DNA of 64,000 nt, taken from positions 6,654,994 through 6,718,993 of the forward strand of contig JABAKD010000019.1 in assembly GCA_012845835.1 (NCBI GenBank), written 5' to 3'. Positions 59,801-63,420 of this stretch are shown piece after piece. This stretch comes from Undaria pinnatifida. Lineage: Eukaryota; Sar; Phaeophyceae; Laminariales; Alariaceae. Every line of letters starts with the position of its first letter. Position 1 is the first letter of the stretch. The notes beneath the pieces are model-generated. The model saw only the letters and a program-made list of their open reading frames with translations, was not told the DNA's origin and did not search any database. The position numbers were made by a program, and so were the translations under genes.

Positions 59801-62579
59801 CTAAAAACACGGCGTCAGCTAGTTTTCTGCACCGCACCCTATAGAATATGTACCAGGTACACCAAGTAATACCAGTGCACTTCAGTTGTTTTATGAACTC
59901 GATCTCTAGTGTGCAGTGTGCAGCACCAAGTTCTCAAGTAACACGTACCAGAAACGAGATGTTTGTTTTCAAATTACTATGATAGAGTCGTGAGTATGTA
60001 GCGCGCTTCATCACAAGGATGAGTTTTTTTTCCAGTTTCTATTTGCAGTATCATTTTTTACTGTAGTATGCTGCCGTACTCGTTCGCTTACTAAACCAAT
60101 TTTGTGTCAAAATACCACTCGAATGATATGACCATAGACAACGCAAAGGTCAAGCAAATTACAACCAGGTATCAGGGACTTCATCATAGCTACCAAGTAC
60201 ACCAAGTACTATTTTATGCTGTTTTTTTTCATCTTTTTTTCAAACAAAAAATGATCAAGCACGAATACAAGAAAACATGCACGTACGACGCCACCATCAA
60301 TTATATACTAAAAAAAAGTATTATGTGTTAAGAGCATTACAGCGGTCAGTCTCAAACGAGTGCCGCAGTTCCAATGTAGTACCTGAGGCAGTAGTGCGAC
60401 GTGTTGACCATCCACACCGGGCAGTATACGACGACGTGTCGCTGCCCGCCTTCGCCGAGCCGGTTTTCCAACAAGACTTCAAGTCTCTGCCCAACGCTAT
60501 CGGTGAGCGTCACGCTAGACCCGAGCTCCAGCTGCCCCCCCCCGCCACCCCCGCCCCCGCCGCTATCTTTGTCCCTGCCACGAAAATTTAAAGAACAAGT
60601 GCACACATTGGACATATCAGATCCCACTTGATTTTCTGTGCTCTTCACGGCGGACAGTTTCCGGGTCTGTACAAGATCTACAATATGTTGCCTGATTGAA
60701 ATCTGCATGATCTGCATGACGTGACACATGTTTCGTGTCTTGTATCTGTACTGCACAGATCCTGCTCAACATACCGATATCGACAGATGTAGGGTCTACA
60801 TGATTTCGCAATACATCATGATCTGTCCGATGTGTGAACGCGTGTTAGGCTTGTGAGTTGGTCGTGTATAAGCCGTGTCGCCAACTAGTTCTAGTTGGCT
60901 ACGAAGTTGTACAATAGTTACTTACGTGCGGAAACGTTAGGAATTCTGCGCTTTGCGTACCTGACCGGTGTATTTGTGGCTCGACCTATGGTGTTTATTA
61001 GAGCTGTGAGTCGGCACGGCTTACCACCAGCTAGTTATTAGTCGGACTAATAGTCGTTTCCCGAAGGTGTCAACTATTCGATTTAGTTTGTTTCCATACT
61101 CGTAGGAGGGATTGCTTAACCCCTTTAGAGCCCTAAAACCCCTCCCTATACTAACTTGAAGGAAGTTTGTCCCCCAAAACGGGTTTCCACTTGTAAAGGC
61201 GTCAATGCGGTATGCATTATTCCTTTTAGGCGCCCCCTCCCCAGCCGGGGGGAGCTACTTTGGCTGGGTTCGCTCGCCTGAGTTGAGTCGGCAAGTCGAC
61301 TGGCGATCAGCTGGCTTCGCCAGCCGACTTGCCGACTAAAGTCAGTCGGCTAATGGGACCTACCGATTAGTCACATATTAGGCGTCAAATCTGGCCGACT
61401 CACGGCTCTAATGTTTATTCATAAGTACCAAGTCAGTTGGTTGGCTTTTTTTGCTCCGCCACCCAAGTAATATGGAGCCATCAAGTCGTAGCCAAAACTC
61501 GCAGCCCGACCAATTTTCAACTACCGCGTGGTACACAAAGCCGCCATTTTTAGTTGCGTGTGCCACACTTGGTTTTAGAGTACATAAGCCTGAAACTCAT
61601 CCCAGGTGGGTGTTGCCATGCGCGTTACACGATACCCGTCAAAAGGCTCGTAGCCAGATCACCGCCCCAGAATTACCAAATATCAACAATCAGACAAACG
61701 CTTCGGCTTCATCCGCTAGATTTCAACCTCTACACCTTCACCACCAGCGGCTCCGACAGACGTCAAATCTGCCCCAAACGAAACGCAGAACCCGCTCTGC
61801 CCGGTGACCGCGGCAATATAAACCTTGTCCTCCTGAAATCAGAGGAACGCTTCCTGTTCCCGCGAGACTTCAAACCAATTAACGCCTTTACCATTGGAAA
61901 CCTTTTCGGGGACAAATCACTTGGAATTCGTATGGAGGGGGGGCACTTTTGGCCAAAATAGTTTCCGAATGGCGGGGCTCCTTAACCCGATATCGTCGGA
62001 ATGTCATTCATTATTGTTACACTTTTTTTTCTCTATTGTATACCTAGGCGACCGGATTGTTGTATCGGAGAGCAATTTCAGCTCTTTTCAACTGTTGGTG
62101 TTTGGGCGAGGTATCGAGCTCCTCAAGCAAGAGGAGCCTCCAAAAACGGTACGTGCACCTCTGCCGTGGCATTCATCCCCCCTAACTAGCCACCAAGTCT
62201 ACCCAACTCAAATCTCCTAACAACAGCCCACCCTCTGTAACCTTCGACACCCAACTGTAGAAACAGCGTCAAGTCTAGTCCCCTCACAACCACACCACGT
62301 TGTCCAACTTAGCCAGCGGAACGCTCCCTTTATCCGCTAGACTCCAACCCCACAAAGCCATCAGCTACCACCAACTCTCACCCAGAGGAACGCTTCCTTT
62401 CTAGGGTAGATTTCAACCCCCCACCATCGCCGCCAGCAACTCCGCCACCACCGCTGTCGTTTGGGTCGAACCCAGCGCCATTGCGCGCGGTACGTCCATC
62501 GCCACCAGCTAGGTTAAACCCTCCGAGACTGGCGCGAGAGCCCCGACGCCCGTCGTGAATCAGCACCCCTTCATGGCTC
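19536..62579 (-). CDS. VPS13: VPS13-like bridge-like lipid transfer protein, C-terminal 3047 residues (42 exons, spliced; 5' end outside window)
   Basis: Forty-two minus-strand exons join in matching phase through to a TGA at 19536-19538 (9145 coding nt in the window). Conserved VPS13 motifs appear in the expected order: the VAB/SHR-BD repeats (CPVWMVN, YRQDGH, DSEWSKAFSMDTVG, WPRLLVVN, PYVVEN, VWEEP, LDEIG, GRTRVLLIS), the C-terminal region (VQLDNQ, YLAVMLQELD, FPIKLNFSF, YKIVGSFDFLGDPVG, GTGVKDFFYEPAEG, SPTAFGKGVAKGTMSLVGN), the C-terminal helices (GIFQGLAGVATKP) and a PH-like tail (NRRVLCVR). A PDZ domain (residues about 486-570) sits inside the VAB region, and two C2 domains (about 1130-1290 and 1800-1925) lie between VAB and the C-terminal region. 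VPS13 proteins transfer lipid in bulk at organelle contact sites. The chorein N-terminus lies beyond the right edge. Forty of the 41 introns begin GT; one begins GC. Confidence 0.95.
21240..21545. repeat. Tandem repeat of the exon w41 donor region, about three copies
   Basis: Units of about 90-110 bp share ATTGAAxCACCGCTGCGGCA, GTCGTC and an ACACxCCTTCG motif that corresponds to the real donor at 21534. Two diverged units lie downstream of the exon. Confidence 0.8.
21535..21876 (-). CDS. VPS13: VPS13 exon w41 (linker)
   Basis: Acceptor GTGCACCACAG|, donor GCGAAG|GTATGT; 114 codons of Ser/Pro/Thr/Gly-rich linker between the helix array and the PH-like tail, ending in a Gly-run and LLQAK. The donor region is tandemly repeated into the following intron (21240-21545). 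Confidence 0.85.
22588..22854 (-). CDS. VPS13: VPS13 exon w40 (C-terminal amphipathic helices)
   Basis: Acceptor GACCACAG|, donor TGGAAG|GTGAGT; 89 codons. MQGFVAGIFQGLAGVATKPT and GCLDAVTHTGEAVRAMAGG are the G-x-x-x-G helices found in the ATG2_C-like part of VPS13, which associates with lipid droplet or mitochondrial surfaces in studied homologues. Confidence 0.95.
23160..23385 (-). CDS. VPS13: VPS13 exon w39
   Basis: Acceptor AATCCCTAG|, donor GCGAAG|GTAATT; 1 nt plus 75 codons. SVGGGVAALSFDEEFQRRR is the conserved G-x-A-x-L-S-x-D-x-x-Y/F-Q-x-x-R motif; HGLTGVVVEPYRKAK begins the C-terminal helix array. A decayed partial copy lies upstream at 23466-23562. Confidence 0.95.
23466..23562 (-). 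pseudogene. Decayed partial copy of VPS13 exon w39
   Basis: GACGAGGAGTTCCAAAGGCG and flanking sequence match the start of exon w39 together with a CTCTAG acceptor. The copy has a short internal deletion that breaks the frame. It lies about 150 bp upstream of the real exon, inside the intron. Confidence 0.85.
23931..24079 (-). CDS. VPS13: VPS13 exon w38
   Basis: Acceptor CGTGAGCAG|, donor ATTAC|GTGAGC; 49 codons plus 2 nt. GTGVKDFFYEPAEGLMKSP and FGKGVAKGTMSLVGNTTSG are near-invariant in VPS13 proteins and form membrane-associated amphipathic segments. Confidence 0.97.
24836..24895 (+). repeat. Dispersed repeat R1, copy 3 (partial)
   Basis: GCATCCCCACAATGCC, GCAGCACGTCGGGTTTGCAC and CGACCACGCAG match the R1 core. 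It lies about 40 bp downstream of the exon w37 donor. Confidence 0.7.
24937..25044 (-). CDS. VPS13: VPS13 exon w37
   Basis: Acceptor CCATACAG|, donor AGTCAG|GTCCGT; 36 codons. SHYVGALLRQLYKIVGSFDF then LGDPVGV is the best known VPS13 C-terminal signature (H-Y-x(6)-Q-x-Y-K-x-x-G-S-x-D-x-x-G-x-P). Confidence 0.96.
25287..25406 (-). CDS. VPS13: VPS13 exon w36
   Basis: Acceptor GGACACCCAG|, donor CGTCAG|GTAACA; 40 codons. LTNDISTSPVKLNGMKI matches the conserved x-D-I-x-x-A/S-P-V-K-L motif. Confidence 0.93.
25407..27692 (-). other. Longest VPS13 intron but one (between exons w35 and w36)
   Basis: A 2.3 kb intron with no exon found. Contents include a GATACCGCCTTATAT patch (26060-26250) related in inverse to 7196-7330, a perfect 13-bp hairpin at 26852-26885, A/T-rich stretches, and (GATCTATAT)-type short repeats near 27450-27480. 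Confidence 0.7.
26852..26885. repeat. Perfect 13-bp inverted repeat (hairpin)
   Basis: CCCTGTGGAGTCC and GGACTCCACAGGG are separated by 8 bases. A further half-copy (GGACTCCATAGGG) follows at about 26891. It could be a relic of a transposon end; no function can be assigned. Confidence 0.9.
27693..27892 (-). CDS. VPS13: VPS13 exon w35
   Basis: Acceptor TTACGATAG|, donor GTCAAG|GTATTG; 2 nt plus 66 codons. After a Lys/Asp/Glu-rich linker it encodes YIAAMQLFPIKLNFSF, the conserved L-x-P-I-K-L-x-L-S-F motif. Confidence 0.94.
28185..28347 (-). CDS. VPS13: VPS13 exon w34
   Basis: Acceptor ATCAATTAG|, donor GGAAAG|GTCAGG; 54 codons plus 1 nt. FVVDRLDYQRASRDVYNRKA is followed by an Ala/Ser/Gly-rich linker. 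Confidence 0.88.
29327..29395 (-). CDS. VPS13: VPS13 exon w33
   Basis: A 69-nt exon: acceptor AACCCGCAG|, donor GTTCAG|GTGCGG. FEYLAVMLQELDVRLEQAIL spans the w32/w33 junction and matches the conserved L-x-Q-E-x-D-x-x-x-E segment. Confidence 0.95.
29675..29762 (+). mobile_element. SINE S1, 3' fragment
   Basis: Matches the 3' half of the SINE at 35582-35873: GCGATAAAAATGAATGC, a G-run, then TGTAACCACGGCTGGTCCAG. The tRNA-like head is absent. Confidence 0.65.
29983..30156 (-). CDS. VPS13: VPS13 exon w32
   Basis: Acceptor CCGTTACAG|, donor TTCGAG|GTGCGG; 58 codons. VVGWVQLDNQTNEPVAPVMM is the hallmark x-Q-x-D-N-Q motif of the VPS13 C-terminal region. Confidence 0.95.
30411..30474 (-). CDS. VPS13: VPS13 exon w31
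   Basis: A 64-nt exon between TCCCGCCCAG| and TCACAG|GTACCG. It encodes RAKELLHLSVKGVDGRYAES, matching the conserved P-x-E-L-x-x-L-S-x-x-G motif. Confidence 0.92.
31452..31579 (-). CDS. VPS13: VPS13 exon w30 (start of C-terminal region)
   Basis: Acceptor CTATCCAAAG|, donor AACAA|GTGAGT. It ends SALLGEVSMSLVDNK, the VPS13 motif for the strand before the EL-x-LS segment. It is in phase with w31. Confidence 0.88.
32487..32642 (-). CDS. VPS13: VPS13 exon w29 (second C2 domain, end)
   Basis: Acceptor GATGTATGCAG|, donor ATTCAG|GTGTGT; 52 codons. It starts RWFPLSPPTHKAEDPLFGGE, the typical C2 W-x-P-L strand, followed by a Gly/Asp-rich loop. Confidence 0.83.
33133..33256 (-). CDS. VPS13: VPS13 exon w28 (second C2 domain), GC donor
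   Basis: Acceptor GATCCCTCAG|; donor TACCAG|GCAAGC, a classic non-canonical GC donor. One base plus 41 codons: SVFAEVGVTDFRSDVEMGRL and DIQLGGLID fit the C2 strand containing D-x-x-x-G. Phase matches both neighbours. Confidence 0.87.
33465..33755. repeat. Tandem repeat, four diverged copies, period about 76-92 bp
   Basis: Each copy contains CxCGCTGTGC and AAAAxGCAAGGxCAA followed by an A-rich segment. It lies in the VPS13 intron between w27 and w28. Confidence 0.85.
34028..34140 (-). repeat. Dispersed repeat R1, copy 4
   Basis: Reverse orientation: CATGCATGGTCGTAGTCCGT, GCATCCTACAATGCC, CACCGACCAGTCAGGCATTG and TTGCACCAAGCGCGGAGCGC. Shares an extended 3' part with copy 5 at 52021. Confidence 0.75.
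34209..34387 (-). CDS. VPS13: VPS13 exon w27 (second C2 domain, core)
   Basis: Acceptor CGCAACCAG|, donor TCTCAG|GTATGA. RRVYVVVRTHLQRGDFLWRS, then APTWDRNQHVCEFKVEALE, resemble the middle strands of a C2 domain (P-x-W-x-x-x-x-x-F). The S-D-P-Y loop is missing, so it is probably a calcium-independent C2. Confidence 0.85.
35074..35214 (-). CDS. VPS13: VPS13 exon w26
   Basis: Acceptor TTTGCACAG|, donor TTGCAG|GTATGG; 47 codons. ASMLPLLRRPSLKELLRPTR and GGVLRIQPLQ lead into the second C2 domain. Confidence 0.87.
35582..35873 (+). mobile_element. tRNA-derived SINE S1, copy 1
   Basis: The head has an A-box-like TGGCGTATCAGG (35593-35604) and a B-box GAGTTCGAGCC (35637-35647) at RNA polymerase III spacing. 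A body of about 200 bp follows and ends in an A-rich tail. It matches the copy at 58896-59186 almost throughout. Any tRNA is a degenerate SINE head, not a functional tRNA gene. Confidence 0.85.
35930..36115 (+). mobile_element. MITE family M2, copy 2
   Basis: CCTCCCTATACTGCCGGCAT at one end and CCGGCACTATAGCGAGC at the other, with the shared interior TGTGCCAAGCGATTTCA. It sits in the intron about 10 bp from the donor of VPS13 exon w25. Confidence 0.75.
36126..36620 (-). CDS. VPS13: VPS13 exon w25 (disordered linker)
   Basis: Acceptor TTAACCAG|, donor CAGCAG|GTGCGA; 165 codons of Ala/Gly/Arg/Asp-rich sequence with a cluster DDVDDDRAARRRR, ending QRDPLWEYKQQ. A MITE (M2) lies about 10 bp inside the following intron. 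Confidence 0.82.
37243..37375. repeat. Near-identical two-copy tandem duplication, period about 66 bp
   Basis: GCAGGACGGAGAATATCCAC and ACCGCACAGGCTGTCGCAG occur in both copies with only a few differences, so it is recent. It lies in the VPS13 intron between w24 and w25. Confidence 0.95.
37748..37959 (-). CDS. VPS13: VPS13 exon w24 (basic linker)
   Basis: Acceptor CTTGTGCAG|, donor TACCAG|GTGCGT; 2 nt plus 70 codons. Ser/Arg-rich, ending in a basic amphipathic helix (RGFKRLTRRLSFRQRQAQAN). The intron upstream consists of tandem copies of this acceptor region. Confidence 0.82.
37957..38370. repeat. Tandem repeat of the exon w24 acceptor region, about four copies
   Basis: Units at about 37957, 38068, 38159 and 38272 each contain TCCTGCACGAG-like sequence (an acceptor when read on the minus strand), a GAGAAACGTCCGCT-like box and TGTGTGGCTTC. 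Only the first unit runs into the real exon. Confidence 0.85.
38506..39061 (-). CDS. VPS13: VPS13 exon w23 (long disordered linker)
   Basis: Acceptor TTTCATGTAG|, donor GGAAG|GTTGGG (the only one fitting the next exon's phase); 185 codons. A basic start (VARLKRHLEKMGFKG), then a Ser/Pro/Gly-rich linker with PSG repeats that are also visible as AGAAGGTCCC-type repeats in the DNA near 38668-38730. Confidence 0.8.
39484..39588 (-). CDS. VPS13: VPS13 exon w22 (coiled coil)
   Basis: Acceptor TTCACGTCAG|, donor ATGACG|GTTAGT; 35 codons forming a charged helix (VEARLERARLLIERLRKEEA). Confidence 0.8.
40865..41023 (-). CDS. VPS13: VPS13 exon w21 (first C2 domain, end)
   Basis: Acceptor CGTACCAG|, donor CTGGAG|GTGGGC (chosen for phase); 53 codons. 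GWFPLNRR and ITGSIKLRVRWVQS are the closing C2 strands. The frame stays open past the donor, so the 3' edge is slightly uncertain. Confidence 0.85.
41047..41262. repeat. Tandem duplication beside the exon w21 acceptor
   Basis: CGAATCAGCTGAAACGCCGT (continuing CTATCAT) occurs at about 41049 and again at about 41233. The second copy lies in a more diverged stretch. Period about 185 bp. Confidence 0.8.
42453..42575 (-). CDS. VPS13: VPS13 exon w20 (first C2 domain, second calcium loop)
   Basis: Acceptor CTTCATAG|, donor CTGCAG|GTAATA; 41 codons. VRVLILSRHIVRPNDFLGQ followed by DVPL matches the C2 V-x-D-x-D-x-x-x-x-D-D-x-x-G region, but the first acidic calcium ligands read S and H. Calcium binding is therefore uncertain. 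Confidence 0.92.
43792..43977 (-). CDS. VPS13: VPS13 exon w19 (first C2 domain, core)
   Basis: Acceptor CTTGTTTAG|, donor TTCAAG|GTGATT; 62 codons. AAGLRPTGLQGLSDPYCVCY carries the S-D-P-Y calcium-loop signature of C2 domains; TLYPKWLGQRFVFK is the usual P-x-W-x-x-x-F strand. Confidence 0.95.
44717..44800 (-). CDS. VPS13: VPS13 exon w18 (start of first C2 domain)
   Basis: Acceptor CATCCCAG|, donor GTCGAG|GTGATT; 28 codons. It ends EPNEVFVE, which joins to VLAAAGLR of w19 as the first C2 strand. Confidence 0.88.
44859..45240. repeat. Tandem repeat, four diverged copies, period about 85-170 bp
   Basis: Each copy contains GACAxTTTACxxTxxTCCAG, then GAGTCCT, and most contain TCCCACGTxATxAAAGGC. 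It lies upstream of VPS13 exon w18 in the intron. Confidence 0.8.
45568..46006 (-). CDS. VPS13: VPS13 exon w17 (charged linker)
   Basis: Acceptor TTTTCCTTAG|, donor GCCAAG|GTACGC; 146 codons. Begins with a Gln/Glu-rich helix (VISRQEQEARQINTKQEA), has a Gly/Ala-rich centre, and ends with a helix (LTMAYLKELETSLGLTKAK). Confidence 0.85.
46343..46466 (-). pseudogene. Decayed partial copy of the 3' end of VPS13 exon w16
   Basis: On the minus strand GGCAGTGGCAGAGTCAGAGT and CTCGACTAATACCGGCG match the end of exon w16 and its flank (46528-46644). The donor has been lost and the frame is altered. It lies in the intron directly downstream. Confidence 0.8.
46575..46928 (-). CDS. VPS13: VPS13 exon w16 (end of VAB)
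   Basis: Acceptor TCCCAACACAG|, donor CCGGAG|GTGAGT; 117 codons plus split ends. LDEIGTEEK and VSAEGRTRVLLISSHKD are the closing motifs of the SHR-BD region. A partial decayed copy of its 3' end lies at 46343-46466. Confidence 0.93.
47180..47377 (-). CDS. VPS13: VPS13 exon w15
   Basis: Acceptor GACAAAACAG|, donor CATCAG|GTATGC. YVWEEPVLPPRLLVRVG is the conserved aromatic-W-D/E-x-P motif. A Gly/Ala-rich loop follows, then GQIKLIR. Confidence 0.92.
48115..48245. repeat. Two-copy tandem duplication, period about 66 bp
   Basis: ACxAAxACGAAxAGCCTTGT and AACCACAAC occur in both copies, upstream of a third partial unit. VPS13 intron between w14 and w15. Confidence 0.85.
48359..48465 (-). CDS. VPS13: VPS13 exon w14
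   Basis: Acceptor CTCGTCAG|, donor GCGAGG|GTGAGC. PYVVENVDPNHRVYFRQ matches the conserved P-Y-x-x-E-N...Q motif of VPS13. Confidence 0.93.
48895..48984 (-). CDS. VPS13: VPS13 exon w13 (VAB resumes)
   Basis: Acceptor CCTTGTAG|, donor GCTCAG|GTAAAT; 30 codons. LRVELRPLAASIVVVVRQLD is a VAB beta-strand pair. A roughly 170-bp block starting at this acceptor is duplicated in the intron upstream. Confidence 0.85.
48975..49310. repeat. Two-copy tandem duplication starting at the exon w13 acceptor, period about 170 bp
   Basis: CTCCTGCATCTACAAGG at 48975 (acceptor edge of exon w13) recurs as CTTCTGCATCTACAAAG near 49149. Both are followed by ACACGGAA, GGCACC and GTAxTACTGCTGAGA blocks. Confidence 0.85.
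49612..49893 (-). CDS. VPS13: VPS13 exon w12 (acidic linker)
   Basis: Acceptor AAGCCGCAG|, donor GCTCAG|GTATGA; 94 codons. Contains a strongly acidic stretch (SDEDEDTEDEDAGDEDTS) flanked by Gly-runs. Disordered linker returning to the VAB region. Confidence 0.8.
50819..50974 (-). CDS. VPS13: VPS13 exon w11 (linker)
   Basis: Acceptor CCCGTGTAG|, donor GGCTTG|GTAAGC; 52 codons, phase 0 at both ends. Polar linker (TYHPNATDTFHGWDNLAG) after the PDZ domain, with no known motif. Confidence 0.75.
51303..51536 (+). mobile_element. MITE family M2, copy 3 (best preserved)
   Basis: Both ends show the imperfect inverted pair CAGTGGTCCCTCTATGGTGC / CAGTGGATGTCCCTCTACAG, and the similarity extends outward through CGATGTTTTCGATACA. 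Interior GC-rich words CGGCACTA repeat. Target duplication not clear. Confidence 0.8.
51570..51725 (-). CDS. VPS13: VPS13 exon w10 (PDZ domain, second half)
   Basis: Acceptor AATCTAAAG|, donor ATGAAG|GTACGG; 52 codons. VGDALIAINNVSVKDMTF is a textbook PDZ G-D-x-L-x-x-I-N-x-x-x-V motif, followed by a helix and an APYMVLRFR strand. A decayed copy lies at 52393-52482. Confidence 0.93.
52021..52150 (+). repeat. Dispersed repeat R1, copy 5
   Basis: ATGCATAGCCGTAGTCCTAT, GCATCCCTACAATGCCGGGA, GCATGTCGGGTTTTCACC and GACCAGACACGCATTGCTTG. Lies between the PDZ exon w10 and its decayed copy. Confidence 0.8.
52393..52482 (-). pseudogene. Decayed copy of the PDZ exon w10
   Basis: Minus-strand GTCGGAGATGCCTGACGGCG then GTCAATAACATCAGCGTCAA align with exon w10 bases encoding VGDALIAINNVSVK. 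One base is lost early in the exon (CTCTG to CCTG) and more later, so the frame is broken; the acceptor AG is also disturbed. It lies about 700 bp upstream of the real exon in the same intron. Confidence 0.88.
52533..52625 (+). repeat. Dispersed repeat R1, copy 6
   Basis: ACGCATGGCCGTAGTCGCTT, GCATCCCTAAGAAGCCGGGA, GAAGCACGTCGGGTTTTCAT and CGACCAGGCAG. Confidence 0.8.
52815..52913 (-). CDS. VPS13: VPS13 exon w9 (PDZ domain, first half)
   Basis: Acceptor TTCACAG|, donor GTTCAA|GTAAGC; 33 codons. DVGIWLETDW...AVIKEI...SYAFESTDVQ supplies the first strands of a PDZ fold. It joins in phase to VGDALIAINN of w10. A (GAAT)n array lies just upstream. Confidence 0.88.
52917..53010. repeat. (GAAT/GAAC)n microsatellite
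   Basis: About 22 four-base units of GAAT, GAAC and GAAG, directly upstream of exon w9 on the VPS13 strand. Confidence 0.95.
53513..53665 (-). CDS. VPS13: VPS13 exon w8
   Basis: Acceptor CTATGCAG|, donor ATGGAG|GTGGGG; 51 codons. WNLSSSFPVDSVGEYTLRLT is the next VAB repeat. The intron upstream is a degenerate tandem array of this acceptor region. Confidence 0.85.
53690..54025. repeat. Degenerate tandem repeat, about 50 bp period, upstream of exon w8
   Basis: Repeats of GCGGGTGxxxACGTGATAAC and of an AGCAGxAACAACxCACCAG block, the latter derived from the flank of the exon w8 acceptor. Confidence 0.7.
54232..54325 (-). CDS. VPS13: VPS13 exon w7
   Basis: Acceptor CAAATCCAG|, donor GTTAAG|GTGTAA. 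It encodes GSGQPFHLPQTGGERELRVK, matching the P-F-H-x-P strand of the VAB region. Confidence 0.88.
55113..55282 (-). CDS. VPS13: VPS13 exon w6
   Basis: Acceptor CCCGGGTCAG|, donor CTAAG|GTGAGT. It encodes VELGFTIVVPPGRLGQFTKV and WPRLLVVNRLEQPI, the second VAB repeat (P-R-x-x-V-x-N motif). Confidence 0.94.
55774..55830 (-). CDS. VPS13: VPS13 exon w5
   Basis: A 57-bp microexon between GGCATCTCAG| and AATCAG|GTACTA. It encodes VDDSEWSKAFSMDTVGVNQ, the very conserved W-S-x-x-F-x-x-D-x-x-G motif of VPS13 proteins. Confidence 0.95.
56087..56579 (-). CDS. VPS13: VPS13 exon w4
   Basis: Acceptor AAACTTCAG|, donor GTTCAG|GTGAGA; 164 codons. The first about 120 residues are a low-complexity Ser/Gly/Arg insert; the last about 40 return to VAB sequence (LVSLAYMFNFSEAG, ERKAVVQ). 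Confidence 0.9.
56960..57115. repeat. (GACCC)n-rich satellite patch
   Basis: Degenerate GGGTC/GACCC pentamers, inverse orientation to the patch at 3040-3225. VPS13 intron between w3 and w4. Confidence 0.8.
57549..57705. repeat. Near-identical two-copy tandem duplication, period about 79 bp
   Basis: GATGCCGTTGGGxACAAxGA, ACGGTTTCATGC and GAGGGCxTCGATCCAACCCA occur in both copies. Confidence 0.92.
57744..57842 (-). CDS. VPS13: VPS13 exon w3
   Basis: Acceptor GTTCGACAG|, donor ATGAG|GTAAGG. Joined to w2 it restores the conserved LRYRQDGH of VAB repeat 1. It ends SIYANDGPSM plus a split Arg codon. Confidence 0.88.
58242..58290 (-). pseudogene. Decayed copy of the 3' end of VPS13 exon w2, donor included
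   Basis: Minus-strand GGTGTGGATGGCCAACGCGT then GTCTCAG|GTAC aligns with the exon w2 end encoding PVWMVNTSHYCLR and its donor. It reads PVWMANAWHDCLR in one frame but lacks the upstream part and an acceptor. It lies about 2.1 kb downstream in the intron. Confidence 0.85.
58896..59186 (-). mobile_element. tRNA-derived SINE S1, copy 2
   Basis: Minus-strand copy: GGTCGCCCCGGTGGCGTATG head, B-box GAGTTCGAATC, the same body as the copy at 35582, and a longer A-tail (in plus-strand terms the T-run at about 58882-58896). No gene content. Confidence 0.85.
59285..59570. repeat. Two-copy tandem duplication, period about 150 bp
   Basis: AAxACGCAACACAxC, TTCCAACAxCAAxACCACCC and CTATGGxTAGTAxACACAAT occur in both copies. 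VPS13 intron between w2 and w3. Confidence 0.85.
60383..60574 (-). CDS. VPS13: VPS13 exon w2 (start of VAB/SHR-BD)
   Basis: Acceptor TTTTCGTGGCAG|, donor CTCAG|GTACTA. After a Gly-run it encodes VVVYCPVWMVNTSHYCLR, the hallmark first motif of the VPS13 SHR-BD/VAB region (consensus Y-x-P-Y/V-W-x-V-N-x-T). A decayed copy of its 3' end lies in the next intron at 58242-58290. Confidence 0.93.
61000..61411. mobile_element. hAT-like MITE M3 with probable 8-bp target duplication
   Basis: Ends AGAGCTGTGAGTCGGC and GCCGACTCACGGCTCT are inverted repeats with one mismatch. TGTTTATT occurs at 60992-60999 and again at 61412-61419, as expected for an 8-bp target-site duplication of hAT-type elements. At 412 bp with no reading frame it is non-autonomous. 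Confidence 0.88.
61480..62400. repeat. Repeat-rich intron segment with AACGCTTCCT/AGATTTCAACC units
   Basis: At least three diverged units of GAGGAACGCTTCC and CGCTAGATTTCAACC lie at about 61700-61870, 62310-62350 and 62380-62420. The last merges with exon w1. A truncated TIR-element copy (61930-62170) is also present. Confidence 0.6.
62382..62579 (-). CDS. VPS13: VPS13 exon w1 (Gly-rich linker)
   Basis: Acceptor TATAATAG| and donor TCTGG|GTGAGA; 1 nt, 65 codons and 2 nt, in phase with exon w2. It encodes a Gly/Asp/Arg-rich linker (DPNDSGGGGVAGGDGGG) that continues into the Gly-run of exon w2. Support is splice sites, phase and composition; there is no family motif. Confidence 0.5.
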
Positions 62580-62891
62580 CTATTATACGACACACGTTGG
62601 CAGCGCGAGCAGAGAGGAAACAAAAAATAATTGAAGGCGAGGAGCAAACATGCCGATGCCAGAGCGTGCCCGACGCACTGGACGCACGCTACGGCACATA
62701 AAGATGCATCAAATTTTTCCTAGGTTCCTCCCTTGAGGAGCTCTACACCTTCACGCAGCGACTGAGTTTGAGGAAATAATGGATACGCTCTTAACACGAT
62801 CATCCTAGCCGTCTAACGAACACAATCGTCAAACGCAGGCGATCTTCCGACGGTACTGGGCATTATCCTCGGTCGAGGAGTCCCGGCAAGA

Positions 62892-63420
62892 CGCGTGCTA
62901 CGATAGAGGTATGCCTGTTTTTGGCGAAAATGATTTCTGAATGACGGGGCTCCTTAACCCACAATCGTCGGAACGCCCGTAGTTTCTTCGCAACATTAAC
63001 GTTTTTAGTTTATTTTATACAAAAGGCCATGAGCCACAGGTTCATTAAGTTGCACTTTCTATTTACTAAAAATTTACTAAAAAACAAAAAAATTGGGTGA
63101 GGACTAAAACGTTTTCGGAACGACGGGACTCGCTTGCTAACGCCTTTACAACTGGAAACCCTTTTTGGGGGACAAAATTTTACTTGAATTTAGCATGGAA
63201 AGATTTTGGGGCTCCAAAGGGGTTAACTTAATCGTCGGAATGTCATCACTTTCTTTGCAATATTAACGTTTTTTTAATTTTATACAAAATACCATGGGTC
63301 TGTTTGTCAAGATGCACTTTCAAATTACCCCAAAAAATGGTTCTTGGGTGAGGTGTAGAGCACATCAAGTCAAGAACCTTGCAGGGAAAAAAAAGGTGCA
63401 CCTCTACCATAGCATGTGTC
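62892..63420. mobile_element. Non-autonomous TIR element T1 (about 530 bp)
   Basis: Ends CGTGCTACGATAGAGGTATG and, inverted, CATGCTATGGTAGAGGTGCA. The interior contains two GGGCTCC...TTAAC-TCGTCGGAA blocks and TTGGGTGAGG. Related fragments lie near 540-640, 11220-11560, 12240-12340 and 61930-62170. No transposase frame. Confidence 0.75.
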
